Source: Xanthobacter autotrophicus (GTDB lineage: Bacteria; Pseudomonadota; Alphaproteobacteria; Rhizobiales; Xanthobacteraceae). From it: DNA of 51,768 bases. Under the pieces are notes generated by a model. The model saw nothing but the letters and a program-made list of their open reading frames with translations, had not been told where the DNA came from and did no database searches. Positions 42,890-50,885 of this stretch are shown in pieces. The position numbers and the translations under genes are program-made. Location of the stretch: assembly GCF_030015065.1 (NCBI RefSeq), contig NZ_JAIVFN010000015.1, positions 1 through 51,768 on the forward strand, written 5' to 3'. How positions within the stretch are numbered: position 1 is the stretch's first letter; each line of letters begins with the position of its first letter.

Positions 42890-43945
42890 TCACAGCAGTC
42901 CGGCATCTGTGGCGTCGAACAGGGGCCGGGCCGCTTCGAAGACGGCGCGGGGGAGCATCCGCAGGTCATCAGCCTCATACGGCAGATGCGCGAGCTCCCG
43001 CGTGACGATGCGGCCGACCGCCTTGGCCTGGGCCTCATCCCGGCGCCGCTTCAGGGGATCACGACCGGGCTGGCGCGAAAGCCAGAGCTTGTGCGCCGCG
43101 AAGACACGTGGATCCGTGGCGACGATCCGCACCGGCGCACCCTTCTCGTCTATGGCCACCGCCTCGAAAGCAGGGGCGCTTTCGAGCCAGGCGAGACCGT
43201 CGATGGGAATGGCCGTCAGTTCTTCCTCGGATGCGCCGATGCGCACGTCGCCCCTGCGCCACGGCGGATCGACGGCAGGGGGGATGAGGTCCACGAGATA
43301 GCCGTCGCGGTTTGCGGCCCTGAAATTCTGCCGCGTCCGCTCGAATGACCTGTCGATCTTGCGGAGCAGGGAAATGAGCGTGCCGTCTTTGATATCCGCC
43401 GCGGCCGCGAGCCGGAGGGAGCGACGTGCATCCATCAGCAGATCCATGTCTTCCGTCGTGGTGATGCTGGCGTCCACCGTGACCCCGGCCGCTGCCTCGT
43501 AGGCGTATATGGCATTGGTGCCGACGATGCGCAGTCCTCGCCCGAGCAGGCCGGCCGCATCTATGGCCCGGATGATGCGGGCGCCGAGCAGCGGGACCCG
43601 GCCGAGCTGCAGCGCGCGGTTGACCGAGGCCTGCCGCGCCAACACCTCCCGGAGGGCTTTCTCTCGCGCGGTGGCTTCGTCGCGCTGGGCGTCCCACTGC
43701 GCCTTGAGGCGTTCGGTCTCGGGGGCGCGGATGCCTTCCGTTTTCTGACGACGAATTCCGGCGCTGTCATAATAGCTGCGGAGCAGGTAATCGCCGTCGC
43801 CGCTGCGATGCCAGACCAGGGAGCCGCGGAAACCGGACAGCCGCTCTCTGGCGTCCCGCCACGCCTGATAACGCTGCGCCGTGTTCACGCGCTCGCGCAG
43901 CTGGTCCCTATTTAATTCATTTATTTCAATGTTATCAACAGGCAT
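42890..43945 (-). CDS. Nucleotidyltransferase-fold protein, GSU2403 family
   Basis: A 351-residue protein. The N-terminal 100 residues are charged and helical (RYQAWRDARERLSGFRGSLVW). The second half resembles the nucleotidyltransferase fold of the GSU2403 family: GTNAIYAYEAAAGV for the nucleotide loop, TTEDMDLLMD for the first two acidic residues, DGYLVDLIPP for the third, then VFAAHKLWLSRQ. The family is related to AbiEii-type and other NTases; the substrate is unknown and no antitoxin is adjacent. The region upstream is AT-rich, unlike neighbours, suggesting acquisition. ATG 43945 is chosen over a TTG at 43972 that falls inside the inverted repeat. Confidence 0.78.
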   Translation of the reverse strand: MPVDNIEINELNRDQLRERVNTAQRYQAWRDARERLSGFRGSLVWHRSGDGDYLLRSYYDSAGIRRQKTEGIRAPETERLKAQWDAQRDEATAREKALREVLARQASVNRALQLGRVPLLGARIIRAIDAAGLLGRGLRIVGTNAIYAYEAAAGVTVDASITTTEDMDLLMDARRSLRLAAAADIKDGTLISLLRKIDRSFERTRQNFRAANRDGYLVDLIPPAVDPPWRRGDVRIGASEEELTAIPIDGLAWLESAPAFEAVAIDEKGAPVRIVATDPRVFAAHKLWLSRQPGRDPLKRRRDEAQAKAVGRIVTRELAHLPYEADDLRMLPRAVFEAARPLFDATDAGLL

Positions 43946-44038
43946 GGCGCCTTTTTGCCCCAAGTGTTGCAAGGATAGGATATCCGGTCGGCCGAGGCTT
44001 GCAACACTTGGGGTCGGAAATCGTTTTATCTGTTGATA
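43933..44038. repeat. Nested inverted repeat around the start of the nucleotidyltransferase gene
   Basis: Perfect 16-bp arms CCCCAAGTGTTGCAAG (43958-43973) and its complement (43998-44013) flank 24 bp. A second pair, TATCAACAG (43933-43941) and CTGTTGATA (44030-44038), lies 16 bp outside on both sides with the same centre. A third weaker pair, TCATTTA (43917-43923) and TAAATGA (44049-44055), is offset by one base. It covers the first codons of the nucleotidyltransferase gene. Confidence 0.88.
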
Positions 44039-44057
44039 TATATGATTCTAAATGACT

Positions 44058-44558
44058 TTATCCGGAGGCGCTCACCATCCCGGCAACGCCCGCGAACGCT
44101 CCCTCCGCCAGCTCCGCCACCAGCAGCCGGGCCGGATCCACCGGGCCGGGCAGGGTCACCTGGCCGATGGGGACGCGTTTGAAGCCGAAGCGGGCATAAT
44201 AAGGCTCGTCGCCGACGAGAACCACCAGCCGGTGGCCACTGTCCTGCGCCGCCTTCAGCGCCACTTCCATCAGCCGGGCGCCGATGCCCACCGACTGGAA
44301 CGGCGGCTCCACCGTGAGCGGGCCGAGCAGCAGCGCCGGCGTGGTGCCGATGCGCACCCGGGTCAGCCGCACCGAGCCCACCAACATGTTGCCGACCCGC
44401 GCGGTGAAGGAGAGCGCGCGCTCGTGCGGCGCCTGTTCCCGGATGCGGAAGGCGGTGCGGGCGAACCGGCCGGGGCCGAAGGTGCGTTCGTGCAGCTTGT
44501 CGATGTCGTAGTCGTCGGCCGCCGTCTCGACGGCGATGAACAGGGGAAGCTCGGTCAT
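44058..44558 (-). CDS. GNAT family N-acetyltransferase
   Basis: A 166-residue acetyltransferase. FVGRVGNMLVGSVRLTRVRI-like strands, LLLGPLTVEPPFQSVGIGARLMEVALKAA (motif A, acetyl-CoA pyrophosphate loop SVGIGARL) and VVLVGDEPYYARFGF are typical of the YhbS/PhnO-type GNATs. There is no signal peptide. The acceptor amine is unknown. The stop codon lies at the edge of the inverted repeat before the nucleotidyltransferase gene, with which it shares the strand. Confidence 0.9.
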   Translation of the reverse strand: MTELPLFIAVETAADDYDIDKLHERTFGPGRFARTAFRIREQAPHERALSFTARVGNMLVGSVRLTRVRIGTTPALLLGPLTVEPPFQSVGIGARLMEVALKAAQDSGHRLVVLVGDEPYYARFGFKRVPIGQVTLPGPVDPARLLVAELAEGAFAGVAGMVSASG

Positions 44559-44824
44559 TCAGGGGCTCGTTTCGCGGGCAGGACGAAAGGCCCGCGAGAG
44601 AGCCGGAAGGATCACCGACCGGGTCGTCAGGCGGGCAGCAAGGCACGGGCGGTGGTGCGCACCGTGTCCTGTCGTCGTCGCTGAAGGCGGATCGCCATGG
44701 CTTCCTGCACGAGAACATCTTCCTCGGGAGAGTGGGCGGGCCGATACCACGGTCGTGGGGGAAGGTCCAGTGCGGCGCAGGGGCGGGCGCGCATTTCGCA
44801 CCGGCTGGCGCGGGTCGGCCCGCG

Positions 44825-46012
44825 TCAGGCGCCGTAGATCCAGCCGTAGCGATCGAGCAGGGCCGGGCCCTGGCGGCGCAGCACCAGGTCGCGGGCGATC
44901 CGGGGCGCGCCGGAGAGGTGGTAGATGATGCCGTTGCGCCGGGCCTCGCCCTGGATGCGCGAGGTGCGCCCGCGGCGCTCTCCCTCATAGGCGCGCAGGG
45001 CGGTGGCGGCATCGCTCTCGCGGGTGAGCGCGCCGGCGAGGCTCACCGCATCCTCGATGGCCTGCGCGGCCCCCTGGGCGAGGAAGGGCAGCATGGCATG
45101 GGCGGCATCGCCCAGAAGCGTGACGCGGCCGGAGCTCCAGCGGGGCAGGGGGTCGATGTCGTAGAGGCCCCAGCACAGGAAGTGGGAAGCGCTCTCCAGC
45201 AGCCGGCGCACCTCGCCGGTCCAGGAGGCGAAGGCGGCATGCACGGCGGCGCTGTCCCCCGGCGCGTTCCAGCGGGCCACCGGCTCGGTCTGCCTGACGA
45301 TGGCGACGAGGTTGAGCGTCGCGCCCCCCTTCACCGGATAGACCACGAGGTGGGCGTCGCGCCCGAGATAGAGCCGAACCTCCGGCGGGTGGCCGTCCGG
45401 CACCGGCACGGTGGCGCGGAACGCCAGCCGGCGGGCGAACACCGGCGGCTGCGAGAGGCCGAGATGGGCACGCACGGACGAGCGCACGCCGTCGGCTCCG
45501 ACGAGAATATCCGCGCCGTGGGCGATGAGAGTGTCGCCCTGCTTCACCACTGCCCGCACGCTGCCGAAGGCCGGCTCCACGGCGGTGAGGTCACAGCCCA
45601 GCGCGATGGCGCAGCCGGCCTCCTGCGCCGCCTCGGCGAGGAGGGTCTGCAGGTCCGCCCGGTGGACGACGAGGAAGGGCGCGCCGTAGCGGCTGGCGGC
45701 GGGGCCGTATTCGGCGCGGGTGAGGGGGGCGCCGCTGCGCCCGTCGCGCACCTCGAGGGCCCGTGGAGCCACCGCCACCTGCTCAAGCCGGTTGAGCAGG
45801 CCGAAATCCCGCAGGATGCGCGTGGCGTTGGGGGTGAGTTGGAGGCCGGCGCCGACCTCCTTCAGCTTCCGCGCCTGCTCCACCACCTGCACGGCGAGGC
45901 CGGCGCGGGCGAGGGCGATGGCCGCCGCAAGCCCGCCGATCCCCGCGCCCACCACGACGGCGCTGCGCGCCGCGCGGACGGGCTTCGGCTTGAATGGGAT
46001 GGGCTCGGCCAT
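44825..46012 (-). CDS. FAD-dependent monooxygenase, salicylate hydroxylase-like
   Basis: A 395-residue class A flavoprotein monooxygenase. VVVGAGIGGLAAAIALARAG at residues 19-38 is the ADP-binding fold; ADILVGADGVRSSVR is the DG motif; RVTLLGDAAHAMLPFLAQGA is the GD motif; and QLTPNATRIL is usual for salicylate or 3-hydroxybenzoate 6-hydroxylases. It uses NAD(P)H and O2 to hydroxylate an aromatic ring. No further aromatic-pathway gene is adjacent except PcaD about 2.7 kb away. ATG 46012 fits the family start. Substrate is not determined. Confidence 0.92.
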   Translation of the reverse strand: MAEPIPFKPKPVRAARSAVVVGAGIGGLAAAIALARAGLAVQVVEQARKLKEVGAGLQLTPNATRILRDFGLLNRLEQVAVAPRALEVRDGRSGAPLTRAEYGPAASRYGAPFLVVHRADLQTLLAEAAQEAGCAIALGCDLTAVEPAFGSVRAVVKQGDTLIAHGADILVGADGVRSSVRAHLGLSQPPVFARRLAFRATVPVPDGHPPEVRLYLGRDAHLVVYPVKGGATLNLVAIVRQTEPVARWNAPGDSAAVHAAFASWTGEVRRLLESASHFLCWGLYDIDPLPRWSSGRVTLLGDAAHAMLPFLAQGAAQAIEDAVSLAGALTRESDAATALRAYEGERRGRTSRIQGEARRNGIIYHLSGAPRIARDLVLRRQGPALLDRYGWIYGA

Positions 46013-46057
46013 GGCGGCATCCGGCTCCGCGCGGGGCGCCGGCGGATCAGCTTTCGG

Positions 46058-46315
46058 TCAGGCGGCGGAGGCCGCCGGGGTGTCGTGCCACTCACACTCT
46101 TCCGGCTTCGCAGTTCCGGCGGCAAGGGCCGGATTGTAGCGGTAGAGGGTGGAGCAATAGGGGCAAACCGCTTCGGTGTCGCCGCCGAGGTCGATGAAGA
46201 TGTGCGGATGGTCGAACGGCGGCTTGGCGCCGACGCACATGAATTCCTTGCTGCCCACCTCGATCAGGGTGACGCCGAGGTCGTTGCAGAAGTGGGGAAT
46301 GCCGGTGTCCGCCAT
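46058..46315 (-). CDS. Zinc-finger CHCC domain protein
   Basis: An 85-residue protein with the CHCC zinc-binding set: Cys27, His36 or His38, Cys51, Cys54 (FMCVGAKPPFDHPHIF, VCPYCSTLYRY). This domain is that of NDUFS6, a mitochondrial complex I accessory subunit, and of its small alphaproteobacterial homologs. It may be a complex I accessory subunit, but nuo genes are absent here. It precedes the FAD monooxygenase gene by 45 bp on the same strand. Confidence 0.9.
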   Translation of the reverse strand: MADTGIPHFCNDLGVTLIEVGSKEFMCVGAKPPFDHPHIFIDLGGDTEAVCPYCSTLYRYNPALAAGTAKPEECEWHDTPAASAA

Positions 46316-46794
46316 GGTTCCGCCCGTGCGCGTTCAAAAAAGCGCCGCGACCTTAGCGTCTGATGCGCGCCGGTGAAAGGCCCCGGACCGCGGCAGATCG
46401 GCCATGGCCGGTTTGCGGCAACGGCGCCGCCTCGACGAACGGTTTCGTCGCGGTTATCCTTGCGGCAGATGAAGAAAGGGGAGGGTCGTGTCCATGAATC
46501 ACATCATGTCCGGCGGGCCATCCCGAGCGTTCTTCGGTCTTGCGCGCGGCTTTTTCCGGCGCACACACCACACGGATGTGATCCCCAGGCGTCCACGCCG
46601 CTAGGCCGGCGGCCCTTCCAGCGCACGCGGTCCTCCTTCGTTCCGGCGCGCCGTCTTGGCGACCGGCAGGATGACGGCGGCTGCCGCCGAATCCGTCCAC
46701 CATTCAAGGCGCGCCTCGCGCCGCCTTTTCCTTGTCCGAACCAGGGACCGGCCTCTTGCGCATGCCCTCGTGCCGCGCCGGCCGGAATCATGTC
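46316..46794. other. Intergenic region upstream of the ABC exporter
   Basis: About 480 bp without a convincing gene. It includes the 12-bp palindrome CGGCCATGGCCG near 46397-46408. Open frames on both strands are Arg/Pro-rich and judged non-coding. Confidence 0.4.
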
Positions 46795-48594
46795 ATGTCG
46801 CTCTTTCAGACTCACCGGCGCGGGGTGTCCTTCCGCGCGGTTTTTGCCTTTCTCCTCGGCCACTGGCGGCGCCGGAAGGGTGTCATCGCCGCCACCACCG
46901 CCGCCGTGCTCGTCGCCACGCTGGCGGAAGTGTTCGTGCCGCTGTTCGCCGGCCGGCTCATTGATGCGCTCTCGGGCCCGGACCGGGCGGCCGCGTGGCA
47001 GGCAGCGACAACCGCCTTCCTCGCCATCGTGGCCCTCGGCGCGGTGATGGTCGCCGCCCGGCACGCCACCTACGTCATCATCGTCAAGCTCACCCTGCGC
47101 ATGATGTCGGACCTGGCGGCCGATGCCTTCGCACGGGTCCAGCGCTTCTCGGCGGACTGGCATGCGAGCACGTTCGCCGGTTCCACCGTGCGCAAGATCT
47201 CGCGCGGCATGTGGTCCCTCGACGTGCTGCACGACACCCTGCTGGTGGCGCTGTTCCCGTCCGTGGTGGCGCTGGCCGGCTCGGCGATCCTGCTTGGCCT
47301 CCACTGGCCGGTGATGGGCCTCGTCGTGGCGGTGGGCGCGGTGGCCTTCGTGGCGCTGACGCTGGTGCTGTCGCTGACCTATGTGGCGCCGGCCGCCCGG
47401 CTCTCCAATGCATGGGACACCCGCGTCGGCGGCGTGCTGGCGGATGCCGTGGGCTGCAACGCGGTGGTGAAGGGCTTCGGCGCCGAAGAGCGGGAGGAGG
47501 CGCGGCTTGCCCGCGTGCTCGCCAAGTGGAACGGGCGCACGCTGCGCACCTGGATGGCGGGCACCTGGGCCGGCACGGCGCAGCTTCTGGCGCTGGTGGC
47601 GCTGCAGACGTCCATCATCGGCACGGCGCTGATGCTGTGGCGGCAGGGCGCGGCGAGCGCGGGCGACATCGCCTATGTGCTCACCACCTATCTCGTCGTG
47701 CATTCCTACCTGCGCGACATCGGAATGCATGTGCACAATCTCCAGCGCTCGCTCAACGAGCTGGAGGAACTGGTGGAGATCCACCAGCAGAGCGTGGCCA
47801 TCGCCGATGCGAAGGGGGCCGTGCCCATCAGAGTGGAGGACGGGCGCATCGCCTTCGAGCACGTCACCTTCCACTATCGCGGCCATGACAAGCCGCTCTT
47901 CGACGACCTGAACGTCACCATCGAAGGCGGCGAGCGGGTGGGCCTCGTGGGCCATTCCGGCTCGGGCAAGACCACGTTCGTGAAGCTGATCCAGCGCATG
48001 CACGACGTGACCGCCGGTCGGGTGACCGTGGACGGGCAGGATGTGCGCGCGGTGACGCAGGGTTCGCTCCGGCGCGCCATCGCGGTGGTGCAGCAGGAGC
48101 CAGTCCTGTTCCACCGCTCGCTGATGGAGAACATCGCCTATGGCCGTCCCGACGCCTCCTTCGGAGAGATCCGGCGGGCGGCGGAGCTGGCCAACGCCTC
48201 CGGCTTCATCAAGCGCCTGCCGCGCGGCTACGGCACGCTGGTGGGCGAGCGAGGCGTGAAGCTCTCCGGCGGCGAGCGCCAGCGCATCGCTATCGCCCGC
48301 GCCTTCCTCGCGGATGCGCGCATCCTGATCCTGGACGAGGCCACCTCCAGCCTCGATTCGGAATCGGAGGCGGCCATCCAGGAGGCCATGGAGCGGCTGA
48401 TGGTGGGGCGCACGACGCTCGTCATCGCCCACCGCCTGTCCACGGTGCGCTCGCTCGACCGCCTGCTGGTGTTCGACCGGGGGCGGATCGTGGAGGAGGG
48501 CGACCATGATGCCCTCGTGCGGCGCGAGGGTGGCCTCTACCGCCGCCTGTTCGAGCGGCAGGCCATGGAACTGGCGCGCGGTCTCGCGGCGTGA
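46795..48594 (+). CDS. ABC transporter, fused permease and ATPase (type I exporter)
   Basis: A 599-residue half-transporter: about six transmembrane helices in residues 30-320, then an ATPase domain with Walker A GHSGSGKTT, Q-loop VQQEPVLFH, signature LSGGERQR, Walker B ILILDEATSSLDSESE and H-loop IAHRL. It resembles the MsbA/YheI family that exports lipids or drugs as a dimer. ATG 46795 places the first membrane helix correctly; no strong ribosome site is seen. A GC-rich hairpin follows the stop. Confidence 0.93.
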   Translation: MSLFQTHRRGVSFRAVFAFLLGHWRRRKGVIAATTAAVLVATLAEVFVPLFAGRLIDALSGPDRAAAWQAATTAFLAIVALGAVMVAARHATYVIIVKLTLRMMSDLAADAFARVQRFSADWHASTFAGSTVRKISRGMWSLDVLHDTLLVALFPSVVALAGSAILLGLHWPVMGLVVAVGAVAFVALTLVLSLTYVAPAARLSNAWDTRVGGVLADAVGCNAVVKGFGAEEREEARLARVLAKWNGRTLRTWMAGTWAGTAQLLALVALQTSIIGTALMLWRQGAASAGDIAYVLTTYLVVHSYLRDIGMHVHNLQRSLNELEELVEIHQQSVAIADAKGAVPIRVEDGRIAFEHVTFHYRGHDKPLFDDLNVTIEGGERVGLVGHSGSGKTTFVKLIQRMHDVTAGRVTVDGQDVRAVTQGSLRRAIAVVQQEPVLFHRSLMENIAYGRPDASFGEIRRAAELANASGFIKRLPRGYGTLVGERGVKLSGGERQRIAIARAFLADARILILDEATSSLDSESEAAIQEAMERLMVGRTTLVIAHRLSTVRSLDRLLVFDRGRIVEEGDHDALVRREGGLYRRLFERQAMELARGLAA

Positions 48595-48625
48595 GGGCAG
48601 GGTGAGGACAAGTTGTGGGCAAACG

Positions 48626-48651
48626 GGGGGCGGCGCGCAGGCGCCGCCCCC
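48626..48651 (+). terminator. Possible weak terminator after the ABC exporter
   Basis: An 11-bp GC-only stem (48626-48636 with 48641-48651) and a GCAG loop, 30 bp after the stop codon. No T-run follows. Confidence 0.45.
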
Positions 48652-48747
48652 TGTCTCCGGGCTGCGAATCGAACCGTTCTCCCCCTTGCGCCACTCCGGG
48701 AAGGCGATACACCTTATCTGGCATAATGAATCCAGAAGAGGTGTGCG

Positions 48748-49524
48748 GTGCCGCTCATCGACATTTCCGGGGAGCAGTTCCACGTCGAGCTTACGGGCGC
48801 CGAAGGCGCGCCGCCTCTCGTTCTGTCCCATTCCCTGGGCTGCACGCTGGGCATGTGGGACGAGGTGGCGCCGCTGTTCGCCCGCACCCGACGCGTCATC
48901 CGCTACGATGCGCGCGGCCATGGGGCCAGTGCCGCGCCCGATCAGGTCTATGCCATGGGCGACCTGGGCCGCGACGTGCTGGCGATCCTCGACCGGCTTG
49001 GCCTTGCGCACGCCGATTTCTGCGGCCTCTCCCTCGGCGGCATGGTGGGGCAGTGGCTGGCGCTGAACGCGCCCCAGCGCCTGACGCGGCTGGTGCTCGC
49101 CAACACCACCGCCCATGCCGGCCCGCCCCGCTTCTGGGACCAGCGCATCAAGGCGGTGCGCCGCGACGGCGTGGAGCCCATCGCCTCGTCCGTCATCGAC
49201 AGCTGGTTCACGCCCGAGTTCCGCGCCAGGGCGCCGGCGCGGGTGGCCTCCGTGCGGGCCATGGTGACGGGCACGAGCCCCGCCGGCTACATGGGCACCA
49301 GCGCCGCCATGCGCGACATGGATTTCCGCCACGACCTCAAGGCGGTGCGCACGCAGACGCTGGTCATCGTCTCGGACGGCGACCGTTCCACGCCGCCGGC
49401 CTGGGGCGAGGCCATCGCCGCCGCCATCCCCGGCGCGAAGCTGGCGCGGCTGCCGGGCGGGCATCTTTCCGCCATCGAGCAGCCGGAGGCATTCGTGCGC
49501 ACGGTGGAAGCCTTCCTCGGCTGA
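48748..49524 (+). CDS. pcaD: 3-oxoadipate enol-lactonase-like alpha/beta hydrolase
   Basis: A 258-residue alpha/beta hydrolase close to PcaD, which opens 3-oxoadipate enol-lactone in the beta-ketoadipate pathway. LSHSLGCTLGMWDEVAP is the diagnostic oxyanion region, YDARGHGAS follows, nucleophile Ser95 in CGLSLGGMVGQWLA, acid in VSDGDRSTPP and His in GGHLSAIEQPEAF. The start codon is GTG with AGAGGTGT upstream. No other pca gene is adjacent, so the pathway role is inferred from similarity. Confidence 0.86.
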   Translation: MPLIDISGEQFHVELTGAEGAPPLVLSHSLGCTLGMWDEVAPLFARTRRVIRYDARGHGASAAPDQVYAMGDLGRDVLAILDRLGLAHADFCGLSLGGMVGQWLALNAPQRLTRLVLANTTAHAGPPRFWDQRIKAVRRDGVEPIASSVIDSWFTPEFRARAPARVASVRAMVTGTSPAGYMGTSAAMRDMDFRHDLKAVRTQTLVIVSDGDRSTPPAWGEAIAAAIPGAKLARLPGGHLSAIEQPEAFVRTVEAFLG

Positions 49525-49601
49525 CATTCAGCCGACACCTGAGCCGGTGACATTCGCGCGCGCCTGTGGAACATGCGCGGCGGATGGACCGGGAGGACAG
49601 G

Positions 49602-50654
49602 ATGGGATCGCCGGAGACCGGGACCCAGCGCCACGACCACGAGAATGACCATGACCATGCCGGTGGCCACGCCCACGGCGACGGCGCACATGGTCACCTG
49701 GGGCAGGCGCACGCGGGCCACGCGCACGCGGAACACGCTCACTCAGGCCACGGCCACTCAGGCCACGGCCACGACCATGCCGTTCCCGATTCCCTGCGCG
49801 CCTTCGCCATCGGCGCGGGGCTGAATTTCGGCTTCGTCCTGGTCGAGGTCGTCTTCGGCCTCTATGCCGGCTCCCTCGCGCTCTTGGCCGACGCCGGGCA
49901 CAACCTCTCCGACGTGCTGGGCCTGGTGCTGGCCTGGGGCGCGGCGTGGCTGTCGCGGCGGGCACCGACGCGCCTGCGCACCTATGGCTACGGCCGCTCC
50001 TCCATCCTCGCCGCCTTGGCCAACGCCATGATCCTGCTGCTGGGCACCGGCGGCATCATCCTGGAGGCCATCTCCCGCCTCTCCAGTCCGGAGCCGGTCC
50101 AGACCGGCATCGTCATGGTGGTGGCGCTGGTGGGCGTCGCGGTGAACATGGGCACGGCGCTGATGTTCATGGCCGGCCGCAAGGGCGACCTGAACGTGCG
50201 CGGCGCCTTCATCCACATGGTGGCGGATGGCGCCATCTCGCTGGGCGTGGTGGTGGCGGCGGGGGTGATCGCGCTCACCGGCTGGCTGTGGCTCGACCCA
50301 GTGGTGTCGCTCGTCATCGCCGTCGCCATCATCGCCGGAACCTGGGGGCTGCTGCGCGACAGCCTCAACCTCGCCTTGGACATGGTGCCGGCCGGCATCA
50401 ATCCCGAGCAGGTGGAGGCCTTCCTCGCCGCCCGTCCGGGGGTGAGCGAGGTGCATGACCTGCACATCTGGGGCCTCAGCACTACGTCTGTGGCGCTGTC
50501 CGCCCATCTGGTGCGGCCGGGGGCGGCGCTCGACGACGATTTCCTGGACGAGACCTGCGCCGAACTTAGGGCGCGCTTCGGCATCGCCCATCCGGTGCTG
50601 CAGATCGAGGAGGGGCGGATGGCCTGCGCCCTCGCGCCAAGGGACGTGGTGTGA
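49602..50654 (+). CDS. Cation diffusion facilitator (zinc/cobalt exporter), CzcD-like
   Basis: A 350-residue CDF transporter with six predicted helices. Residues 11-59 hold 18 histidines in HxH patterns, a metal-buffering N-terminal domain. The transport-site motifs are LADAGHNLSDVLGLV (His-x-x-x-Asp, helix 2) and HMVADGAISLGVV (His-x-x-x-Asp, helix 5). The cytoplasmic C-terminal domain has VHDLHIWGLS. It exports Zn2+ (also Co2+, Cd2+) in exchange for protons. ATG 49602 follows GGGAGGACAG; two in-frame starts upstream lack it. Its stop abuts the stop of the convergent fdsD with no spacing. Confidence 0.94.
   Translation: MGSPETGTQRHDHENDHDHAGGHAHGDGAHGHLGQAHAGHAHAEHAHSGHGHSGHGHDHAVPDSLRAFAIGAGLNFGFVLVEVVFGLYAGSLALLADAGHNLSDVLGLVLAWGAAWLSRRAPTRLRTYGYGRSSILAALANAMILLLGTGGIILEAISRLSSPEPVQTGIVMVVALVGVAVNMGTALMFMAGRKGDLNVRGAFIHMVADGAISLGVVVAAGVIALTGWLWLDPVVSLVIAVAIIAGTWGLLRDSLNLALDMVPAGINPEQVEAFLAARPGVSEVHDLHIWGLSTTSVALSAHLVRPGAALDDDFLDETCAELRARFGIAHPVLQIEEGRMACALAPRDVV
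49741..49770 (+). repeat. 15-bp tandem repeat coding HSGHG twice
   Basis: ACTCAGGCCACGGCC is repeated exactly within the His-rich domain of the cation exporter. It probably arose by slippage and can vary in copy number. Confidence 0.9.
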
Positions 50655-50885
50655 TCAGGCGGCCTTCGCCGCCTTGAGCCCTTCCAGGGCTTCCTTGGCG
50701 ATAGGCGAGAGGCCCTCGCCGCCATGGGCGATGTGCTCGGCGATCTTGGTCCGCATGCGCGGGTCCCAGAACTTCTGGATGTGGATGCGCGTGGCCTCCA
50801 CCGCCTCCGCGTGCTTCTGCGCCGAGAAGGCGGTCGCGATCTGGTTCGCCATGTAGACGAGCTTTTCAGCAGTGCTATGCGACAT
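50655..50885 (-). CDS. fdsD: Formate dehydrogenase delta subunit FdsD
   Basis: A 76-residue protein: MSHSTAEKLVYMANQIATAF, then IQKFWDPRMRTKIAEHI, the FdsD signature. It is a small accessory subunit of soluble NAD-dependent molybdenum formate dehydrogenase (FdsGBACD). It overlaps the end of the upstream fdhD gene by 11 bp, so translation is coupled. The longer frame to 51032 lies in fdhD and was rejected. Confidence 0.93.
   Translation of the reverse strand: MSHSTAEKLVYMANQIATAFSAQKHAEAVEATRIHIQKFWDPRMRTKIAEHIAHGGEGLSPIAKEALEGLKAAKAA

Noticed and set aside
42890-43945. Calling the nucleotidyltransferase an AbiE toxin-antitoxin system
   Set aside because: No AbiEi-like antitoxin gene is adjacent and the N-terminal half does not resemble AbiEii.
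44559-44824. Short frames between the GNAT and FAD monooxygenase genes
   Set aside because: They are Arg/Pro-rich, overlap each other on both strands and lack ribosome sites. Only a small hairpin near 44575-44600 is visible.
46504-49527. A 1007-residue open frame on the minus strand
   Set aside because: It is antisense to the ABC exporter and PcaD-like genes, His/Arg/Gly-rich in composition, and has no domain. Long antisense frames are expected at this GC content.
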